64,000 nucleotides of DNA from the NCBI GenBank assembly GCA_016706565.1, contig JADJJI010000003.1, positions 620,001 to 684,000 on the forward strand. The letters run 5' to 3'. Origin of the DNA: Piscinibacter sp. Its GTDB lineage: Bacteria; Pseudomonadota; Gammaproteobacteria; Burkholderiales; Burkholderiaceae_C. The notes below the pieces were generated by a model. It had not been told where the DNA came from and did no database searches. It saw only the letters and a program-made list of their open reading frames with translations. The position numbers and the translations under genes are program-made. The number at the start of each line of letters is the position of its first letter. The first letter of the stretch is position 1. Positions 43,601-54,698 of the stretch are shown here, piece after piece.

Positions 43601-44607
43601 GTCGCTCCTTCGTCGCGGATCTCGCCGCCGGCGCCGGTGGCGGCCCCGGGGAATGGCGAGATGGCGGTCGGGTGGTTGTGCGTCTCCACCTTCATCAGCA
43701 CATGCGCCGTCTCGCGCCGCGCGCCGTAGGCCGGCGCGTTGGTGTAGCCCTGCGGCATCCAGCGCTCGATCTCGTGGCCCTGCATCACGCTGGCGTTGTC
43801 GCTGTAGGCGATCACCGTGTACTGCGGCGCCAGCTGGTGCGTGTGACGGATCATGCCGAACATCGACTTCTCTTGCGCAGCGCCGTCGATGGTGAACTGG
43901 GCGTTGAAGATCTTGTGCCGGCAATGCTCGCTGTTGGCCTGCGCGAACATCATCAGCTCGACGTCGGTCGGGTTGCGCTTCAGTCCGGTGAAGGCCGCGA
44001 CCAGGTAGTCGATCTCGTCGTCGCTCAGCGCCAGGCCGAAATCGGTGTTGGCCGCCTCCAGCGCGGCCTTGCCGCAGCCGAGAACGTCCACATGCTCCAT
44101 CGGCTTGCCGGGCTGCTCGTCGAACAGGTGGGCGGTGTCGGCGCGGGCGAGCAGCACGCTTTCGGTCATGCGGTCGTGCAGCAGCGCGGCGCAGGCCTGC
44201 CATTCGTCGGCCGACAGCGCCTTGGCGGCGCCGAGCAGGCCGCTCTTGAGCGTGAGGCGGAACTCGGTGACACGCTCCACCCGGCGCACGGCCAGGCCGC
44301 AGTTGTGCGCGATGTCGGTGGCCTTGGAGGCCCAGGGCGACACCGTGCCCAGGCGCGGCGCCACCACCAGCAGCGCACCCTCGGCCGGGCCGCCGTAGGG
44401 ATCGCCGTAGCGCAGCAGTGCCTCGAGCTTGTCTTGCTCGCCGCCGGCCAGCGGGTGGTCGCTCCACACCCAGTGCACATGGCGGGCGTGCACGGCACTG
44501 ATGCGCGGCTGCACGGCCTGCAGGCGCGGCAGCAGCGCCTGCGCGCGGAAGGCGGACAGCGCATTGCCGCCCTCGAAGTGGGTCAGGTGCTTGGGGCTGG
44601 TGCTCAC
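40609..44607 (-). CDS. purL: Phosphoribosylformylglycinamidine synthase PurL (large form)
   Basis: Converts FGAR to FGAM with glutamine and ATP, step four of purine synthesis. 1332 aa single-chain form. An N-terminal PurS-like region leads to the linker, two AIRS-type synthetase repeats ([20 protein letters not shown], then [13 protein letters not shown]; later [20 protein letters not shown]), and a C-terminal glutaminase with Cys in [12 protein letters not shown], His in AHGEGF and Glu in MPHPER. I chose the GTG giving [14 protein letters not shown]; the frame stays open upstream without homology. It is divergent from map. Confidence 0.96.
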   Translation of the reverse strand: MSTSPKHLTHFEGGNALSAFRAQALLPRLQAVQPRISAVHARHVHWVWSDHPLAGGEQDKLEALLRYGDPYGGPAEGALLVVAPRLGTVSPWASKATDIAHNCGLAVRRVERVTEFRLTLKSGLLGAAKALSADEWQACAALLHDRMTESVLLARADTAHLFDEQPGKPMEHVDVLGCGKAALEAANTDFGLALSDDEIDYLVAAFTGLKRNPTDVELMMFAQANSEHCRHKIFNAQFTIDGAAQEKSMFGMIRHTHQLAPQYTVIAYSDNASVMQGHEIERWMPQGYTNAPAYGARRETAHVLMKVETHNHPTAISPFPGAATGAGGEIRDEGATGRGSKPKAGLTGFTVSNLHLPGTSEPWEQQPYGKPEHIASAMQIMIDGPLGGAAFNNEFGRPNLLGYFRVYEQSVGDMRRGYHKPIMIAGGLGTIASTQTSKIQFPAGTLLVQLGGPGMRIGMGGGAASSMAAGANAAALDFDSVQRGNPEIQRRAQEVINHCWALGESNPILAIHDVGAGGISNAFPELVDGAGKGARFDLSKVPLEETGLAPKEIWCNESQERYVMAVRADALPLFQAMCERERCPFAIVGTATDEKQLVLEEPGNDRDPQLRPIDMPMDVLLGKPPRMHRDVKRVERTLPALRLDDVALEKVAFDVLRHPTVASKRFLITIGDRTVGGLNHRDQMIGPWQVPVADCAVTLADYAGFAGEAMSMGERTPLAALDAPASGRMAVGEAITNLLAAPFELQRVKLSCNWMAACGEPGEDAALYDTVKAVGMELCPALGISVPVGKDSLSMRTRWSDAGAAKQVTAPVSLIVTAFASIADVRPTLTPQLQSGDTTLVLVDLGQGRNRLGGSMLAQVLNQFGNEVPDLDDPSPLKALVAAVNELRAQGRILAYHDRSDGGLWATVCEMAFAGHVGVSLNVDLLVTEGDGIGDSRAEYGDSKNWATQVSARRQELTLKALFNEELGVVLQVPTAVRNEVMQTLRAHGLSKHSHVVGKTHDRGVVEVWRDTKAVFSAPLRDLHQAWDEVSWRIAALRDNPACANAEHAAAGRADDPGLHLQLSFDPAEDVATPFIAKAKPKLAILREQGVNSHVEMSYAMAKAGFETFDVHMSDLQSGRARLDMFQGFVACGGFSYGDTLGAGEGWARSVMFNPVLAEQFAAFFNRTDTFALGVCNGCQMMAALAPIIPGAQAWPKFTRNRSEQFEARLSLVEVLPSPSIFFPGMEGSRIPIAVAHGEGFADFSQRGDAKAVHRAMRFVDHAGQATEAYPANPNGSPGGLTSVTTADGRFTVLMPHPERVFRNVQMSWTSGDRSAASPWMRMFRNARRWVG

Positions 44608-44700
44608 GCGTCGGTCTCGGGAGGGGAAGGCCGGCCTCGGGGCAGGGGCGCCCCGGTGGAAACCCGTGATTTTACGTGGCCGATGAGATAATCCCGGCCC

Positions 44701-45504
44701 ATGACGATCACGATCAAGACCGCAGCCGACATCGAGGGCATGCGGGTCGCGGGGCGCCTCGCCTCCGAAGTGCTGGACATGCTCACGCCGCACGTGAAGC
44801 CCGGCGTCTCCACCGAAGCGCTGGACAAGCTCGCTCACGACCACATCGTGAACGTGCAAGGCGGCGTGCCGGCCCCGCTGAACTACGCGCCGCCGGGCTA
44901 CACGCCCTACCCCAAGTCGATCTGCACCTCGATCAACCATCAGGTCTGCCACGGCATCCCGAACGACCGGCCGCTGAAGAACGGCGACATCGTCAACATC
45001 GACGTCACCGTCATCAAGGACGGCTGGCACGGCGACACCAGCCGCATGTTCGTGGTCGGCGAAGGCTCGATCGCCGCCAAGCGCCTGTGCCAGATGACCT
45101 ACGACGCGATGTGGAAGGGCATCGCCAAGGTGCGCCCGGGCGCGCGCCTGGGCGACATCGGCCACACCATCCAGACCTTCGCCGAAACGAACGGCTTCTC
45201 GATCGTGCGCGAGTTCTGCGGCCACGGCATCGGCCGCAAGTTCCACGAGGAGCCGCAGGTGCTGCACTACGGCCGCCCGGGCACGCTGGAAGAACTGGTG
45301 CCCGGCATGATCTTCACCATCGAGCCGATGATCAACGCCGGCAAGCGCGACATCCGCGAGATGGGCGACGGCTGGACCATCGTCACGAAGGACCGGTCGC
45401 TGTCGGCGCAGTGGGAGCACACCGTGCTCGTCACCGACACCGGCTACGAGGTGCTGACGCTGTCGGCCGGCAGCCCGCCGACGCCGGATTTCGTCGCCGC
45501 CTGA
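44701..45504 (+). CDS. map: Methionine aminopeptidase, type I
   Basis: Removes the initiator methionine from nascent proteins. 267 aa. Metal ligands are the two Asp in [19 protein letters not shown], the His in [14 protein letters not shown], Glu in FTIEPMIN and Glu in QWEHTVLV. Divergent from purL over 93 bp; on this strand the spacer has a GATAAT hexamer shortly before the ATG that could be a -10 element, but no clear -35. glnD follows after 16 bp, an order shared with many proteobacteria. Confidence 0.97.
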   Translation: MTITIKTAADIEGMRVAGRLASEVLDMLTPHVKPGVSTEALDKLAHDHIVNVQGGVPAPLNYAPPGYTPYPKSICTSINHQVCHGIPNDRPLKNGDIVNIDVTVIKDGWHGDTSRMFVVGEGSIAAKRLCQMTYDAMWKGIAKVRPGARLGDIGHTIQTFAETNGFSIVREFCGHGIGRKFHEEPQVLHYGRPGTLEELVPGMIFTIEPMINAGKRDIREMGDGWTIVTKDRSLSAQWEHTVLVTDTGYEVLTLSAGSPPTPDFVAA

Positions 45505-45520
45505 CCCACGAGCTGCGTTC

Positions 45521-48163
45521 GTGGCTGCGGCCGTCCCCGATCGCATCGAGCCGCCGGCTGCGGCCGCCGCCAGCGTGGCGGAGCTGCGCAGCCGCTTCCG
45601 CCAGGGCAAGGCCGAGCTGCTGAAGCACTTCGGCGAATCGCGTCCGACCGCGCCGGCGGCCACGCGGCTGCTCAAAGCACTGGCGCGCCATGTCGACGCC
45701 ACGCTGATCGCCCTGTGGGATCGTGCCGGCATGCCCGCCGGCGCCGCGCTGCTCGCGGTGGGCGGCTACGGCCGCGGCGAACTGTTCCCGCATTCCGACG
45801 TCGACGTGCTGGTGCTGCTGCCGCCGGCCTCGGTGCGCCAGCCCGACCACGAAGCGGGCCAGACGCAGGCCGCGATCGAAGGCTTCATCACCGCCTGCTG
45901 GGACGTCGGCCTGGAGATCGGCTCGAGCGTGCGCACGGTCGACGAGTGCATTGCCGAAGCCGAGCGCGACGTGACGGTGCAGACGGCGCTGCTCGAATCA
46001 CGCTACCTGTGCGGCTCGCGGCGCGTGTTCACCACCTTCCGCCATGCCAACACGCGGGCCATGGACCCCAAGGCCTTCCTGCGCGCCAAGACGCTCGAGA
46101 TGCGCCAGCGCCACCAGAAGTACGAGGACACGCCCTACGCGCTGGAGCCCAACTGCAAGGAAAGCCCGGGCGGCCTGCGCGACCTGCAGGTGGTGATCTG
46201 GGTGGCGCGCGCCGCGGGCCTGGGCAAAAGCTGGAACGAGCTGGCCGCCAAGGGGCTGATCACGCCCTTCGAGGTCAAGCAGCTGCAGCGCAACGAGGGG
46301 CTGCTCAAGCTGATCCGCGCACGGCTGCACATGATCGCCGGCCGCCGCGAGGACCGCCTGGTTTTCGACCTGCAGACCGCCGTGGCCGAGAGCTTCGGCT
46401 ACCAGTCGTCGCCGGGCCAGCGCGCCTCGGAAGTGCTGATGCGCCGCTACTACTGGGCAGCCAAGGCGGTGGCTCAGCTCAACCAGATCCTGATGCTCAA
46501 CATCGAGGAGCATGTGGAGGGTTCGCAGCACGCGCCGATGCGCCCGATCAGCGAGGACTTCCTCGACCGCGCCGGCGTGCTCGAGGTGGTCAGCGACGAC
46601 CTGTACCAGCGCAAGCCGCACGCGATCCTGGAAACCTTCCTGACGCACCAGCGCGCGGCCGGCATCAACGGCCTGTCGGCGCGCACGCTGCGCGCGCTGT
46701 ACAACTCGCGCGACCAGATGGGTGCGGACTTCCGCAACGACCCGGCGAACCGCGCGACCTTCATGCAGATCCTGCAGGAGCCCGAAGGCCAGACGCACGC
46801 CTTTCGCTTGATGAACCAGACCTCGGTGCTGGGCCGCTACCTGTGGGTGTTCCGCCGCATCGTCGGGCAGATGCAGCACGACCTGTTCCACGTCTACACC
46901 GTGGACCAGCACATCCTGATGGTGCTGCGCAACGTGCGGCGCTTCTTCATCCCAGAGCACGCCCACGAGTACCCGTTCTGCACGCAGCTCGCGCTCACCT
47001 GGGACAAGCCCTGGGTGCTCTACGTGGCCGCCCTCTTCCACGACGTGGCCAAGGGCCGCGGCGGCGACCACTCCGAGCTCGGCGCCACCGAGGTGCGGCG
47101 CTTCTGCCGCGACCATGGCATCGAGCGCGAGGATGCCGCGCTGATCGAGTTCCTGGTGCGCGAACACCTGCGCATGTCGCGCATCGCGCAGAAGGAAGAC
47201 CTGTCGGACCCCGACGTGATCGAGGACTTCGCACGCCGCGTGGGCACGCCGCGCTACCTGACCGGCCTGTACCTGCTGACGGTGGCCGACATCCGCGGCA
47301 CCAGCCCCAAGGTCTGGAACGCCTGGAAGGGCAAGCTGCTCGAAGACCTGTACCGCCAGACCCTGCGCGCACTGGGCGGCGCCAAGCCGAACCTCGACGC
47401 CGAGATCGAGGCGCGCAAGGAAGAGGCGCGCCACCTGCTCAACCTGCACTCGATGCTGCCCGACACCGAGGGGCCGCTGTGGAAGACGCTGGAGGTGAGC
47501 TACTTCGCGCGCCATGACGCCGGCGACATCGCCTGGCACGCACGTTCGCTGTTCCGCCACGTGCAGGCTGCCGAACCGATCGTCAAGGCGCGGCCCTCCT
47601 CGCTGGGCGAAGGGCTGCAGGTGCTCGTCTACTCGCCGGACCGGCCAGACCTCTTCGCGCGCATCTGCGGCTACTTCGACGGCGCCGGCTTCAACATCCT
47701 GGACGCCAAGGTGCACACCACGCGCGCCGGTTATGCGCTCGACACCTTCCAGGTCACCAGCCCGCAGCTCGACGCGCAGGACAGCGCACACTATCGCGAC
47801 CTGATCTCGCTGGTCGAGACGCAGCTTTCGCATGCGCTGGCCGCCACCGGGCCGCTGCCCGCGCCGAGCCGCGGGCGCATCTCGCGGCGGGTCAAATCCT
47901 TCCCGATCACGCCGCGCATCACGCTGCGGCCCGACGAGCGTGCACAACGCTGGCTGCTCGGCGTGTCGACCAGCGACCGCTCCGGCCTGCTCTATGCGAT
48001 CGCCCGCGTGCTGGCACGCCACCACGTCAACCTGCAGCTCGCCAAGATCACCACGCTGGGCGAACGGGTCGAAGACACCTTCCTCATCGACGGCTCGGCG
48101 CTGCAGCAGAACCGCAAGCAGATCGAGATCGAGAGCGAGCTTCTCGACGCGATCAGCCCCTGA
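45521..48163 (+). CDS. glnD: Bifunctional uridylyltransferase/uridylyl-removing enzyme GlnD
   Basis: The nitrogen sensor that uridylylates PII at low glutamine and removes UMP at high glutamine. 880 aa. The nucleotidyltransferase motif is [20 protein letters not shown]. The central GlnD helical domain has [20 protein letters not shown]. The HD domain is [20 protein letters not shown]. Two C-terminal ACT domains start near [18 protein letters not shown] and [20 protein letters not shown]. The GTG start is the one that gives near-usual length; exact start uncertain. The stop shares one base with the mnmH start. Confidence 0.96.
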   Translation: MAAAVPDRIEPPAAAAASVAELRSRFRQGKAELLKHFGESRPTAPAATRLLKALARHVDATLIALWDRAGMPAGAALLAVGGYGRGELFPHSDVDVLVLLPPASVRQPDHEAGQTQAAIEGFITACWDVGLEIGSSVRTVDECIAEAERDVTVQTALLESRYLCGSRRVFTTFRHANTRAMDPKAFLRAKTLEMRQRHQKYEDTPYALEPNCKESPGGLRDLQVVIWVARAAGLGKSWNELAAKGLITPFEVKQLQRNEGLLKLIRARLHMIAGRREDRLVFDLQTAVAESFGYQSSPGQRASEVLMRRYYWAAKAVAQLNQILMLNIEEHVEGSQHAPMRPISEDFLDRAGVLEVVSDDLYQRKPHAILETFLTHQRAAGINGLSARTLRALYNSRDQMGADFRNDPANRATFMQILQEPEGQTHAFRLMNQTSVLGRYLWVFRRIVGQMQHDLFHVYTVDQHILMVLRNVRRFFIPEHAHEYPFCTQLALTWDKPWVLYVAALFHDVAKGRGGDHSELGATEVRRFCRDHGIEREDAALIEFLVREHLRMSRIAQKEDLSDPDVIEDFARRVGTPRYLTGLYLLTVADIRGTSPKVWNAWKGKLLEDLYRQTLRALGGAKPNLDAEIEARKEEARHLLNLHSMLPDTEGPLWKTLEVSYFARHDAGDIAWHARSLFRHVQAAEPIVKARPSSLGEGLQVLVYSPDRPDLFARICGYFDGAGFNILDAKVHTTRAGYALDTFQVTSPQLDAQDSAHYRDLISLVETQLSHALAATGPLPAPSRGRISRRVKSFPITPRITLRPDERAQRWLLGVSTSDRSGLLYAIARVLARHHVNLQLAKITTLGERVEDTFLIDGSALQQNRKQIEIESELLDAISP

Positions 48164-49224
48164 TGCCCATCGTCTCCATTCCGGCGCCCGACGCGCTGCT
48201 GCGGCTGACCGAGTTCGACGCAGTGATCGATGCGCGATCGCAGAGCGAGTACGCCGAGGATCGCCTGCCCGGCGCGATCAACTGGCCGACCTTGAACGAT
48301 GCCGAACGCGCGTTGATCGGCACCGAATACAAGCAGGTCTCGCCCTTCACGGCGCGCAAGCGCGGCGCGGTGCTGGCGGCGCGCAACATCGCTGCGCACA
48401 TCGAGCGCGAGGGCATGGACAAGCCCAAGGACTGGACGCCGCTGGTTTACTGCTGGCGCGGGGGCCAGCGCAGCGGCGCGCTGGCCACGGTGCTGTCGGC
48501 GATCGGCTTTCGCGTCCACCTGCTCGAGGGCGGCTACCGCGAGTACCGCCGCGCGGTGATCGCCGCGCTCGAGGCGCTGCCGCAGCGATTCGACTTCCGC
48601 GTGGTCTGCGGCACCACCGGCTCGGGCAAGAGCCGGCTGCTGCAGCACCTGGCCGAGTCCGGCGGCGTGCAGGTGCTCGACCTGGAACTGCTGGCCAACC
48701 ACCGCGGCTCGGTGCTCGGCCTGGTGCCGGGCAGCCCGCAGCCGGGGCAGAAGCAGTTCGAGTCGCGCGTGTGGGACGCGCTGCGCCGCTTCGACCCGGC
48801 GCGGCCGGTGATCGTCGAGAGCGAGAGCAAGAAGGTCGGCGACCTGCGCGTGCCCGAGAAGCTGATCGAGCGCATGCGCGCCTCGCCCTGCATCCGGCTC
48901 GAGCTGTCGCTGGAAGGCCGCGTGCAGTTGCTCATCGAGGACTACGACTTCTTCGTGCGCGACACCGACACCTTTTGCAGCCGCCTGGACGCGCTGCGCG
49001 TGCTGCGCGGGCACGAGGTGGTGAACGGCTGGCAGGAGGCCGCAAGGGCTGGCCGCACCCGCGAGGTGGTGCGCGATCTGCTGGTCAGCCACTACGACCC
49101 GGTCTACCTGCAGTCGATGAAGCGCAACTTCGCCGGCTTCGCCCAGCCGCTGCTGGACCTCGAATGGGACGGCAGTGCAGACTCGCTGGACGCCGCCGCG
49201 CGGCAGGTGGCCGCGCTGGCCTAG
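48163..49224 (+). CDS. mnmH: tRNA 2-selenouridine synthase MnmH (SelU/YbbB)
   Basis: Replaces sulfur with selenium at the wobble 2-thiouridine of certain tRNAs via geranyl-thiouridine. 353 aa. The N-terminal rhodanese domain has [20 protein letters not shown] and the active cysteine in [12 protein letters not shown]. The C-terminal P-loop domain has [18 protein letters not shown]. Translation is coupled to glnD (1-bp overlap). No selD is in the window, so selenophosphate supply must be encoded elsewhere if this route is active. Confidence 0.94.
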   Translation: MPIVSIPAPDALLRLTEFDAVIDARSQSEYAEDRLPGAINWPTLNDAERALIGTEYKQVSPFTARKRGAVLAARNIAAHIEREGMDKPKDWTPLVYCWRGGQRSGALATVLSAIGFRVHLLEGGYREYRRAVIAALEALPQRFDFRVVCGTTGSGKSRLLQHLAESGGVQVLDLELLANHRGSVLGLVPGSPQPGQKQFESRVWDALRRFDPARPVIVESESKKVGDLRVPEKLIERMRASPCIRLELSLEGRVQLLIEDYDFFVRDTDTFCSRLDALRVLRGHEVVNGWQEAARAGRTREVVRDLLVSHYDPVYLQSMKRNFAGFAQPLLDLEWDGSADSLDAAARQVAALA

Positions 49225-49781
49225 GGCGCGAGGAAATGCTCGCGGTAGTACGCGAGTTCCTCGATCGACTCTTGGATGTCGGCCAGTGCGGTATGGGCCT
49301 GCGCCTTCTTGAAGCCGGCGAGGATGTCCGGCTTCCAGCGCCGCGCCAGCTCCTTGAGCGTGCTGACGTCGAGGTTGCGGTAGTGGAAGAAGGCCTCCAG
49401 CGTCGGCATGTGGATGGCCAGGAAGCGCCGGTCCTGGCAGATGCTGTTGCCGCACATCGGCGACTTGCCCGCCGGCACGTAGCGCTTGAGGAACTCGATC
49501 AGCTGCGCCGAAGCTGCAGCCTCGTCGACGGTGGAGGCCTTGACGCGGTCGGTCAGGCCGCTGCGTCCGTGCGTGCCCTTGTTCCAGGCGTCCATCGCGT
49601 CGAGCGTGGCGTCGCTCTGGTGGATGGCGAACACCGGGCCCTCGGTGCGATGGTCCAGGTTCGCATCGGTCACGACCACGGCGACTTCGATGACCCGGTC
49701 TCGCTCGGGCACCAGGCCGGTCATCTCGAGGTCGATCCAGATCAGATTCTGGTCGCTGGGGGTCAGCTGGCTGTCACTCAT
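49221..49781 (-). CDS. orn: Oligoribonuclease Orn
   Basis: Degrades 2- to 5-mer RNAs and the pGpG left from c-di-GMP breakdown. 186 aa. The DEDDh exonuclease motifs are [31 protein letters not shown] (motif II) and [20 protein letters not shown] (motif III with His and Asp). It overlaps the mnmH stop by 4 bp, convergently, and is divergent from the M48 protease gene. Confidence 0.97.
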   Translation of the reverse strand: MSDSQLTPSDQNLIWIDLEMTGLVPERDRVIEVAVVVTDANLDHRTEGPVFAIHQSDATLDAMDAWNKGTHGRSGLTDRVKASTVDEAAASAQLIEFLKRYVPAGKSPMCGNSICQDRRFLAIHMPTLEAFFHYRNLDVSTLKELARRWKPDILAGFKKAQAHTALADIQESIEELAYYREHFLAP

Positions 49782-49840
49782 CGAAACGTCTCTTCTCAGT
49801 GGCGGGGCGGGGGCATTCTCGCAGTTCTACACTTGCGGCC

Positions 49841-51112
49841 ATGCAAGCTTCCACCCTGACCCTGGTCTTCGTCGCCGCACTGCTCGGTGCCATGGCACTG
49901 AAGTACTGGCTGGCCACCCGGCAGATGCGCCACGTGGCCCAGCACCGTGACACGGTGCCGGCGGCCTTCGCGGCCACCATCCCGCTCGCCGCTCACCAGA
50001 AAGCCGCCGACTACACCCTCGCCAAGGGCCGCTTCGGGCTGCTGAGCACCGCCTTCGGCGCTGCCGTGCTGCTGGGCTGGACCCTGCTGGGCGGGCTGGA
50101 TGCCGTCAACGGCACCGTGCGCGAGCTGGTTCATCCGCACCTGGGCGACATGGGCTACCAGCTCGCGCTGTTCGCCGCCTTCGCCGCGATCGGCGGCCTG
50201 CTCGACCTGCCCTTCGACCTGTACAGCACCTTCCGCATCGAGCAGCGTTTCGGCTTCAACCGCATGACCTGGAAGCTCTACCTGGCCGACGCGCTGAAGA
50301 ACCTGCTGGTCGGCGTGCTCATCGGGCTGCCAATCGCCGCGCTGATCCTGTGGATCATGGGCGCCACCGGGCCGCTGTGGTGGCTGTGGGCCTGGGGCGC
50401 CTGGATGGGTTTCAACCTGCTGATCCTGGTGCTCTACCCGACCGTGATCGCGCCGCTGTTCAACAAGTTCGAGCCGCTGGCCGACGAGTCGCTGAAGGCC
50501 CGTGTGCAGGCCCTGATGGCGCGCTGCGGCTTCACCGCCCGTGGCCTGTTCGTGATGGACGGAAGCAAGCGCTCGGCGCACGCCAACGCCTACTTCACCG
50601 GCTTCGGTGCGGCCAAGCGCGTGGTCTTCTTCGATACGCTACTGAGCAAGCTCTCGCCCGGCGAGGTGGAGGCGGTGCTCGCCCACGAACTCGGCCACTT
50701 CAAGCATCGGCATGTGATCAAACGCATCGTGGCCATGTTCGGCCTCAGCCTGGCGGGTTTTGCGCTGCTCGGCTGGCTGTCGGGGCAGGCCTGGTTCTAC
50801 CAGGGGCTGGGCGTGCAGCCCGGCATAGCCGCGCCGAACGACGCGCTGGCGCTGCTGCTGTTCCTGCTCGTCGCCCCGGTGTTCGGCTTCTTCGTCTCGC
50901 CGCTGCTCGCGCAGTTGTCACGCCGCCACGAGTTCCAGGCCGATGCGTATGCCTGCGCGCAGGCCAGCGGCAGCGACCTGTCGTCGGCGCTGCTCAAGCT
51001 GCACGAGGACAACGCCGCCACGCTGACGCCCGATCCGGTCTACGTGAAGTTCTACTACTCGCACCCGCCGGCCTCGGAGCGCCTGGCGGCAATGCGCACC
51101 CTGGCGGCATGA
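49841..51112 (+). CDS. M48-family membrane metalloprotease (Ste24/CAAX-prenyl-protease-like)
   Basis: 423 aa with about seven membrane helices. The zinc motif [11 protein letters not shown] is in the middle and the third ligand Glu is in [11 protein letters not shown]. The N-terminal half has the Ste24 pattern [20 protein letters not shown]. Bacterial relatives act in membrane-protein quality control; the substrate is not known. phhB begins inside its stop (ATGA). The gene order orn-M48-phhB-rsgA is conserved in Burkholderiales. Confidence 0.92.
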   Translation: MQASTLTLVFVAALLGAMALKYWLATRQMRHVAQHRDTVPAAFAATIPLAAHQKAADYTLAKGRFGLLSTAFGAAVLLGWTLLGGLDAVNGTVRELVHPHLGDMGYQLALFAAFAAIGGLLDLPFDLYSTFRIEQRFGFNRMTWKLYLADALKNLLVGVLIGLPIAALILWIMGATGPLWWLWAWGAWMGFNLLILVLYPTVIAPLFNKFEPLADESLKARVQALMARCGFTARGLFVMDGSKRSAHANAYFTGFGAAKRVVFFDTLLSKLSPGEVEAVLAHELGHFKHRHVIKRIVAMFGLSLAGFALLGWLSGQAWFYQGLGVQPGIAAPNDALALLLFLLVAPVFGFFVSPLLAQLSRRHEFQADAYACAQASGSDLSSALLKLHEDNAATLTPDPVYVKFYYSHPPASERLAAMRTLAA

Positions 51113-51453
51113 CGCATCCCATGACGAACCTCCTGCACCAACGCTGCGCGGCCCTGGAAGGCGGCGTGCCGATGACCCCCGAGGCGATCCGCGACCATCT
51201 CGCGCAGGTCAGCGGATGGCATCTGGCCGGCGGCGCGATCGAGAAGACCTTCAGCTTCAAGAATTACCACGAGACCCTGGGTTTCGTGAACGCGCTGGGC
51301 TGGATCGCCAACACCGAAGACCATCACCCCGAGCTGCGCGTCTTCTACGACCGCTGCGTGGTGCGCTTCGACACCCACTCGGTGGGCGGCATCTCGATCA
51401 ACGACTTCATCTGCGCGGCCAAGGCCGATGCGCTGGTGGCCTTCGTCGCCTGA
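51109..51453 (+). CDS. phhB: Pterin-4a-carbinolamine dehydratase
   Basis: Dehydrates 4a-hydroxytetrahydrobiopterin for cofactor recycling of aromatic amino-acid hydroxylases. 114 aa. The active-site block [20 protein letters not shown] has the HH pair, and [14 protein letters not shown] follows, as in the DCoH fold. A second ATG four codons in is also possible. Coupled to the protease gene; no phhA in the window, so it may serve another pterin or molybdopterin-related role. Confidence 0.93.
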   Translation: MTHPMTNLLHQRCAALEGGVPMTPEAIRDHLAQVSGWHLAGGAIEKTFSFKNYHETLGFVNALGWIANTEDHHPELRVFYDRCVVRFDTHSVGGISINDFICAAKADALVAFVA

Positions 51454-51465
51454 GCCCGGCCCGCA

Positions 51466-52374
51466 TTGAACCGCGCCGTCGAACTCGACATCGGGCTGGT
51501 GGTCGCCGGCCATGGCCGCCACTACACCGTCGAAACACCTGAAGGCAAACGCCTGACCTGCTCGCCGCGCGGCAAGAAGAGCGACTGTGTGGTCGGCGAC
51601 CGCGTGCGCTGGATGCCTGCCGGCGGCGGCGAAGGCGTGATCGAGGCGGTGGAGCCGCGGCGCAACCTGATGTTCCGCCAGGACGACTGGAAGACCAAGT
51701 CCTTCGCTGCCAACCTCGACCAGCTGCTCGTGCTGGTCGCCGCCGAGCCGGTGTTCAGCGAGTCGCAACTGGCGCGGGCGCTGATCGCGGCCGAGGCGGC
51801 CGGCATCCCGGCCGCCATCGTGCTGAACAAGGCCGATCTGCCGGCCATCGAGGCCGCGCGCAAGCGGCTCGCGCCCTACGCGGCGATGGGCATCGCGGTG
51901 CACGAGATGGCCCTCAAGGCCCGGCCCGGGCCGAGTCGCGAGATGCTGTCGCCGCTGCTGCAAGGCAGGGCGACCCTGGTGCTCGGCCCCAGCGGCACGG
52001 GCAAGAGCACGCTGATCAACCTGCTGGTGCCGCACGCGAGCGCGCAGGTCGGCGAGATCTCGCGCGTGCTGAACTCGGGGCGGCACACCACCACGACCAC
52101 GGCGTGGTACTGGATCGACGAGGCGCGCACCAGCGCGCTGATCGACTCGCCGGGCTTCCAGGAATTCGGCCTGCGCCAGGTCGACGCGCAGCAGCTGCCG
52201 GCACTGATGGCCGACTTCCGGCAGCCGTCCACCCAATGCCGCTTCTACAACTGCACGCACGTGAAGGAGCCGGGCTGCGGCGTGCTGGCTGCGGTGGCAC
52301 GCGGCGAGATCACCGAGCAGCGGCACCGCATCTACACCGAGATCCTGGCCGAGCTGCAGCGCTCGCGGTACTGA
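51466..52374 (+). CDS. rsgA: Small ribosomal subunit biogenesis GTPase RsgA
   Basis: 302 aa circularly permuted GTPase that helps mature the 30S subunit. An N-terminal OB fold precedes G4 VLNKADLPA, then G1 LGPSGTGKSTLINL, G2 RHTTTTTAW and G3 LIDSPGFQEFGL. A C-terminal zinc site is C-x4-C-x-H-x5-C in QCRFYNCTHVKEPGC. The best start is TTG (MNRAVELDIGLVVAGHGRHY). It is followed by a strong GC hairpin and the convergent cobD/cbiB gene. Confidence 0.95.
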   Translation: MNRAVELDIGLVVAGHGRHYTVETPEGKRLTCSPRGKKSDCVVGDRVRWMPAGGGEGVIEAVEPRRNLMFRQDDWKTKSFAANLDQLLVLVAAEPVFSESQLARALIAAEAAGIPAAIVLNKADLPAIEAARKRLAPYAAMGIAVHEMALKARPGPSREMLSPLLQGRATLVLGPSGTGKSTLINLLVPHASAQVGEISRVLNSGRHTTTTTAWYWIDEARTSALIDSPGFQEFGLRQVDAQQLPALMADFRQPSTQCRFYNCTHVKEPGCGVLAAVARGEITEQRHRIYTEILAELQRSRY

Positions 52375-52396
52375 CGGCCCCTCGGCCAGCGGGTAC

Positions 52397-52430
52397 GCCG
52401 GCCGATCCCCCGGGGGGGATGCGGGCCGGC
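52397..52430. terminator. Strong GC-rich hairpin between convergent genes
   Basis: The outer stem GCCGGCC/GGCCGGC (52397-52403 and 52424-52430) encloses ATCCCCC/GGGGGAT. It lies in the 89-bp gap between rsgA and cobD/cbiB. No U-tract; bidirectional termination is inferred. Confidence 0.45.
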
Positions 52431-52463
52431 TTGGGAGCGGCCCGGCACTCGGCCCGCGGCGCT

Positions 52464-53453
52464 TCAGCCGATCAGGTTGGCCAGCGAGAGCAAGGCCAGC
52501 AGCAGCATCCACAGCACCACTGAGCGCCAGACGAGGCCGACGACGCTGCGCAGGTGGCCGGCCACCGGCGGCAAGCCCGGCGTGGAGCCCTCCGCGCCGG
52601 CGCTCTCGGGCAGCGCACCGGCCTCGAAGGTCTTGGAGCGATCGGGCGTGATGCCCGGAGCGGCATTGCCGCCGAGTTGCACGCCCACCGCGCCGGCCGC
52701 GGCGGCCAGGATGATGCCTTCGTTCTCGTGCTTCCACAGCCAGGCGTCGCGGCGCCAGCAGGTGATCGCTTCCTCGAAGTTGCCGACCACCGCGAAGCCG
52801 AAGGCCGTGAGCCGCGCCGGCACATGATCGATCAGGCCGAACAGCCACTGCGAGAGCTTCATCAGCCGCTCGTTCACCGGCACACCCACGGTGCGGCTCT
52901 TGAAAGCCCAGTAGCGGCTGGCCAGTTCGGCCATGCGGTACAGCACGGCGCCGGCCGGGCCGAGGCCCAGCGCGGAGAGCAGCACGAACCAGAAGAACAC
53001 GCCGAACACGTGGCGGTGCGCGGCGAGCAGCGAATGTTCGATGACGTGGCGCAGCAGCTCGGTGCGCGGCAACTCGCTCGCGTCGAGGTGGCGCCATTGC
53101 GCGAGCAGGCGGCGCGCCTCGTTCTCGTCGCCGCGGTCAAGCGCGTCGCGGATGTCGGTGAAGTAGTGGCTGAACTGGCGGAAGCCCAGCGTGAGGTAGA
53201 GCACCGCCACGTTCCAGCCCAGCGCCAGCAGCAGGCTGAAGTGACCGAAAACCTTGTAGACCAGCAGCGTGGCCAGCGCCGGCACCAGCACCGTGATGCC
53301 CCACACCACCCAGGCGTGGTGCTCGCGGCCGGCGTCGAAATTGCGACCCGCCCAGCGCATCCAGCCGGTCAGCGTGTCGTGGATGACATTGCCGCGCGGC
53401 AGGGGCTTGAGTTGTTCGATCAGCAGCGCGAACAGGACAGCGAAGAAACTCAT
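52464..53453 (-). CDS. CobD/CbiB family membrane protein
   Basis: 329 aa with several hydrophobic helices, including LLLALGWNVAVLYLTLG, FFWFVLLSALGLGPAGAVLY and the last helix LWMLLLALLSLANLIG. The block RYWAFKSRTVGVPVNERL matches the CobD/CbiB family (adenosylcobinamide-phosphate synthesis). No other cobalamin gene is nearby, and the same lone gene occurs here in related genomes, so a role outside cobalamin synthesis is possible. A Burkholderiales paralogue annotated 'regulatory signaling modulator AmpE-like' is an alternative. Confidence 0.72.
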   Translation of the reverse strand: MSFFAVLFALLIEQLKPLPRGNVIHDTLTGWMRWAGRNFDAGREHHAWVVWGITVLVPALATLLVYKVFGHFSLLLALGWNVAVLYLTLGFRQFSHYFTDIRDALDRGDENEARRLLAQWRHLDASELPRTELLRHVIEHSLLAAHRHVFGVFFWFVLLSALGLGPAGAVLYRMAELASRYWAFKSRTVGVPVNERLMKLSQWLFGLIDHVPARLTAFGFAVVGNFEEAITCWRRDAWLWKHENEGIILAAAAGAVGVQLGGNAAPGITPDRSKTFEAGALPESAGAEGSTPGLPPVAGHLRSVVGLVWRSVVLWMLLLALLSLANLIG

Positions 53454-53485
53454 CCCGATCGATGATACCGGCCCCTGTGCGCGCC

Positions 53486-54181
53486 TCAGGCGGCCAGGAA
53501 GGCGTAGAGGTTTCGCAGCATGGCAGCCGTTGCGCCCCAGATGAAGTAGCGGCGCACCTGCCCATCGGCCCCCGGGCCCTCCCAGGGCATGGACAGGAAG
53601 CGACGCTGCACACCGGCGAACTCGAATTCGTGGCGCTGGTGGTGCGCCGGATCCATCAGGAAGGCCAGCGGCACCTCGAAAGCCTCGGCGACCTCGAACT
53701 CGTCGAGCGCCAGCGTGAAGCCCGGCTGCACCAGGGCGACCACCGGCGTGACGATGAAGCCGGTGACGGTGGTGTAGACCGGCAGCGCGCCGATCACATC
53801 GACATGCTCGGCAGCCAGGCCGACTTCTTCCTGGGCCTCGCGCAGCGCGGTGTGCACCACGTCGTCGTCGCTGTCTTCGGCGCGGCCCCCGGGGAAGCTG
53901 ATCTGCCCGGCGTGGTCGCGCAGGTGGTCGGTGCGGCGGGTGAGCAGCACCGTCGGCCCCGTCTCGCGGGCCACCAGCGGCACCAGCACCGAGGCATGGG
54001 CCGGCACGCGGTCGGCGAACAGGCGCCCGTCGCCTGGGATCTCGGGCTCCCAGCCGGCCGCGTTGCCGAAACGCAGCCGCAGCGCCTCGGCGCGCAGCCG
54101 CTCGCCTGGCACCGCGCTCAGGTGGGCGTCCGTGCCGAGAACGGGCACCGATTGCGGGTCGAGGATGGGCGGGCGTGTCAT
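53486..54181 (-). CDS. NUDIX CoA pyrophosphatase (NudL-like)
   Basis: 231 aa. The Nudix box GGRAEDSDDDVVHTALREAQ then EEVGL is complete for catalysis. The upstream VLLTRRTDHLRDHAGQISFP is the CoA-pyrophosphatase extension. It hydrolyses CoA to phosphopantetheine and 3',5'-ADP. It lies just after the rplS operon terminator on the same strand; the chosen ATG (MTRPPILDP) avoids starting inside that hairpin. Confidence 0.9.
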   Translation of the reverse strand: MTRPPILDPQSVPVLGTDAHLSAVPGERLRAEALRLRFGNAAGWEPEIPGDGRLFADRVPAHASVLVPLVARETGPTVLLTRRTDHLRDHAGQISFPGGRAEDSDDDVVHTALREAQEEVGLAAEHVDVIGALPVYTTVTGFIVTPVVALVQPGFTLALDEFEVAEAFEVPLAFLMDPAHHQRHEFEFAGVQRRFLSMPWEGPGADGQVRRYFIWGATAAMLRNLYAFLAA

Positions 54182-54197
54182 GCTGGGTTCAAACGAC

Positions 54198-54220
54198 GAA
54201 GCCGCCCCAGGGGCGGCTTC
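54198..54220 (-). terminator. Intrinsic terminator of the rpsP-rplS operon
   Basis: A perfect 10-bp stem GAAGCCGCCC/GGGCGGCTTC has a 3-nt loop. On the minus strand it is followed by GTCGTTT. It is 27 bp beyond the rplS stop and just upstream of the NUDIX gene, as expected for the operon end. Confidence 0.75.
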
Positions 54221-54247
54221 GCGCTGCATCCGCAGGCCGACCGAAGG

Positions 54248-54601
54248 TCAGGCGAGCTTTTCCTTGATTCGAGCCGACTTGCCCGAGCGATTGCGCAGGT
54301 AGTACAGCTTGGCGCGGCGCACATCACCGCGGCGCTTGACTTCGATCGTGGCGATCAGCGGGCTGTACAGCTGGAACGTGCGTTCCACGCCTTCGCCGCT
54401 GGAAATCTTGCGCACGATGAAGCTGCTGTTCAGGCCGCGATTGCGCTTGGCGATCACCACGCCTTCGTAGGCCTGCAGGCGCTTGCGGGTGCCTTCGACG
54501 ACTTTCACGCTGACGATCACGGTGTCACCCGGCGCGAACTCGGGGATCGTCTTGTTGAGACGGGTGATTTCTTCCTGCTCGAGGGTCTGGATCAGGTCCA
54601 T
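54248..54601 (-). CDS. rplS: 50S ribosomal protein L19
   Basis: 117 aa from ATG behind GGAGAAACC. The sequence [20 protein letters not shown], then the conserved [20 protein letters not shown] and [20 protein letters not shown], is a standard bL19, which sits at the 30S-50S interface. Last gene of the rpsP-rimM-trmD-rplS operon. Confidence 0.99.
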   Translation of the reverse strand: MDLIQTLEQEEITRLNKTIPEFAPGDTVIVSVKVVEGTRKRLQAYEGVVIAKRNRGLNSSFIVRKISSGEGVERTFQLYSPLIATIEVKRRGDVRRAKLYYLRNRSGKSARIKEKLA

Positions 54602-54698
54602 GGTTTCTCCAATGATCGTGCGCGGGGGTGTTGGAATGTGGCGGCAACCTGGGCGCATTGCCCGGTGCCATGCCCGGCAGAGGATCGAAAAGCCTGTG

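Noticed and set aside
40081-44691. 1536-codon open frame opposite purL
   Set aside because: Antisense to a complete PurL; composition His/Arg/Leu-rich with no domain.
44608-44700. Promoter pair between divergent purL and map
   Set aside because: A GATAAT hexamer is present but no convincing -35 on either strand; not strong enough for its own entry.
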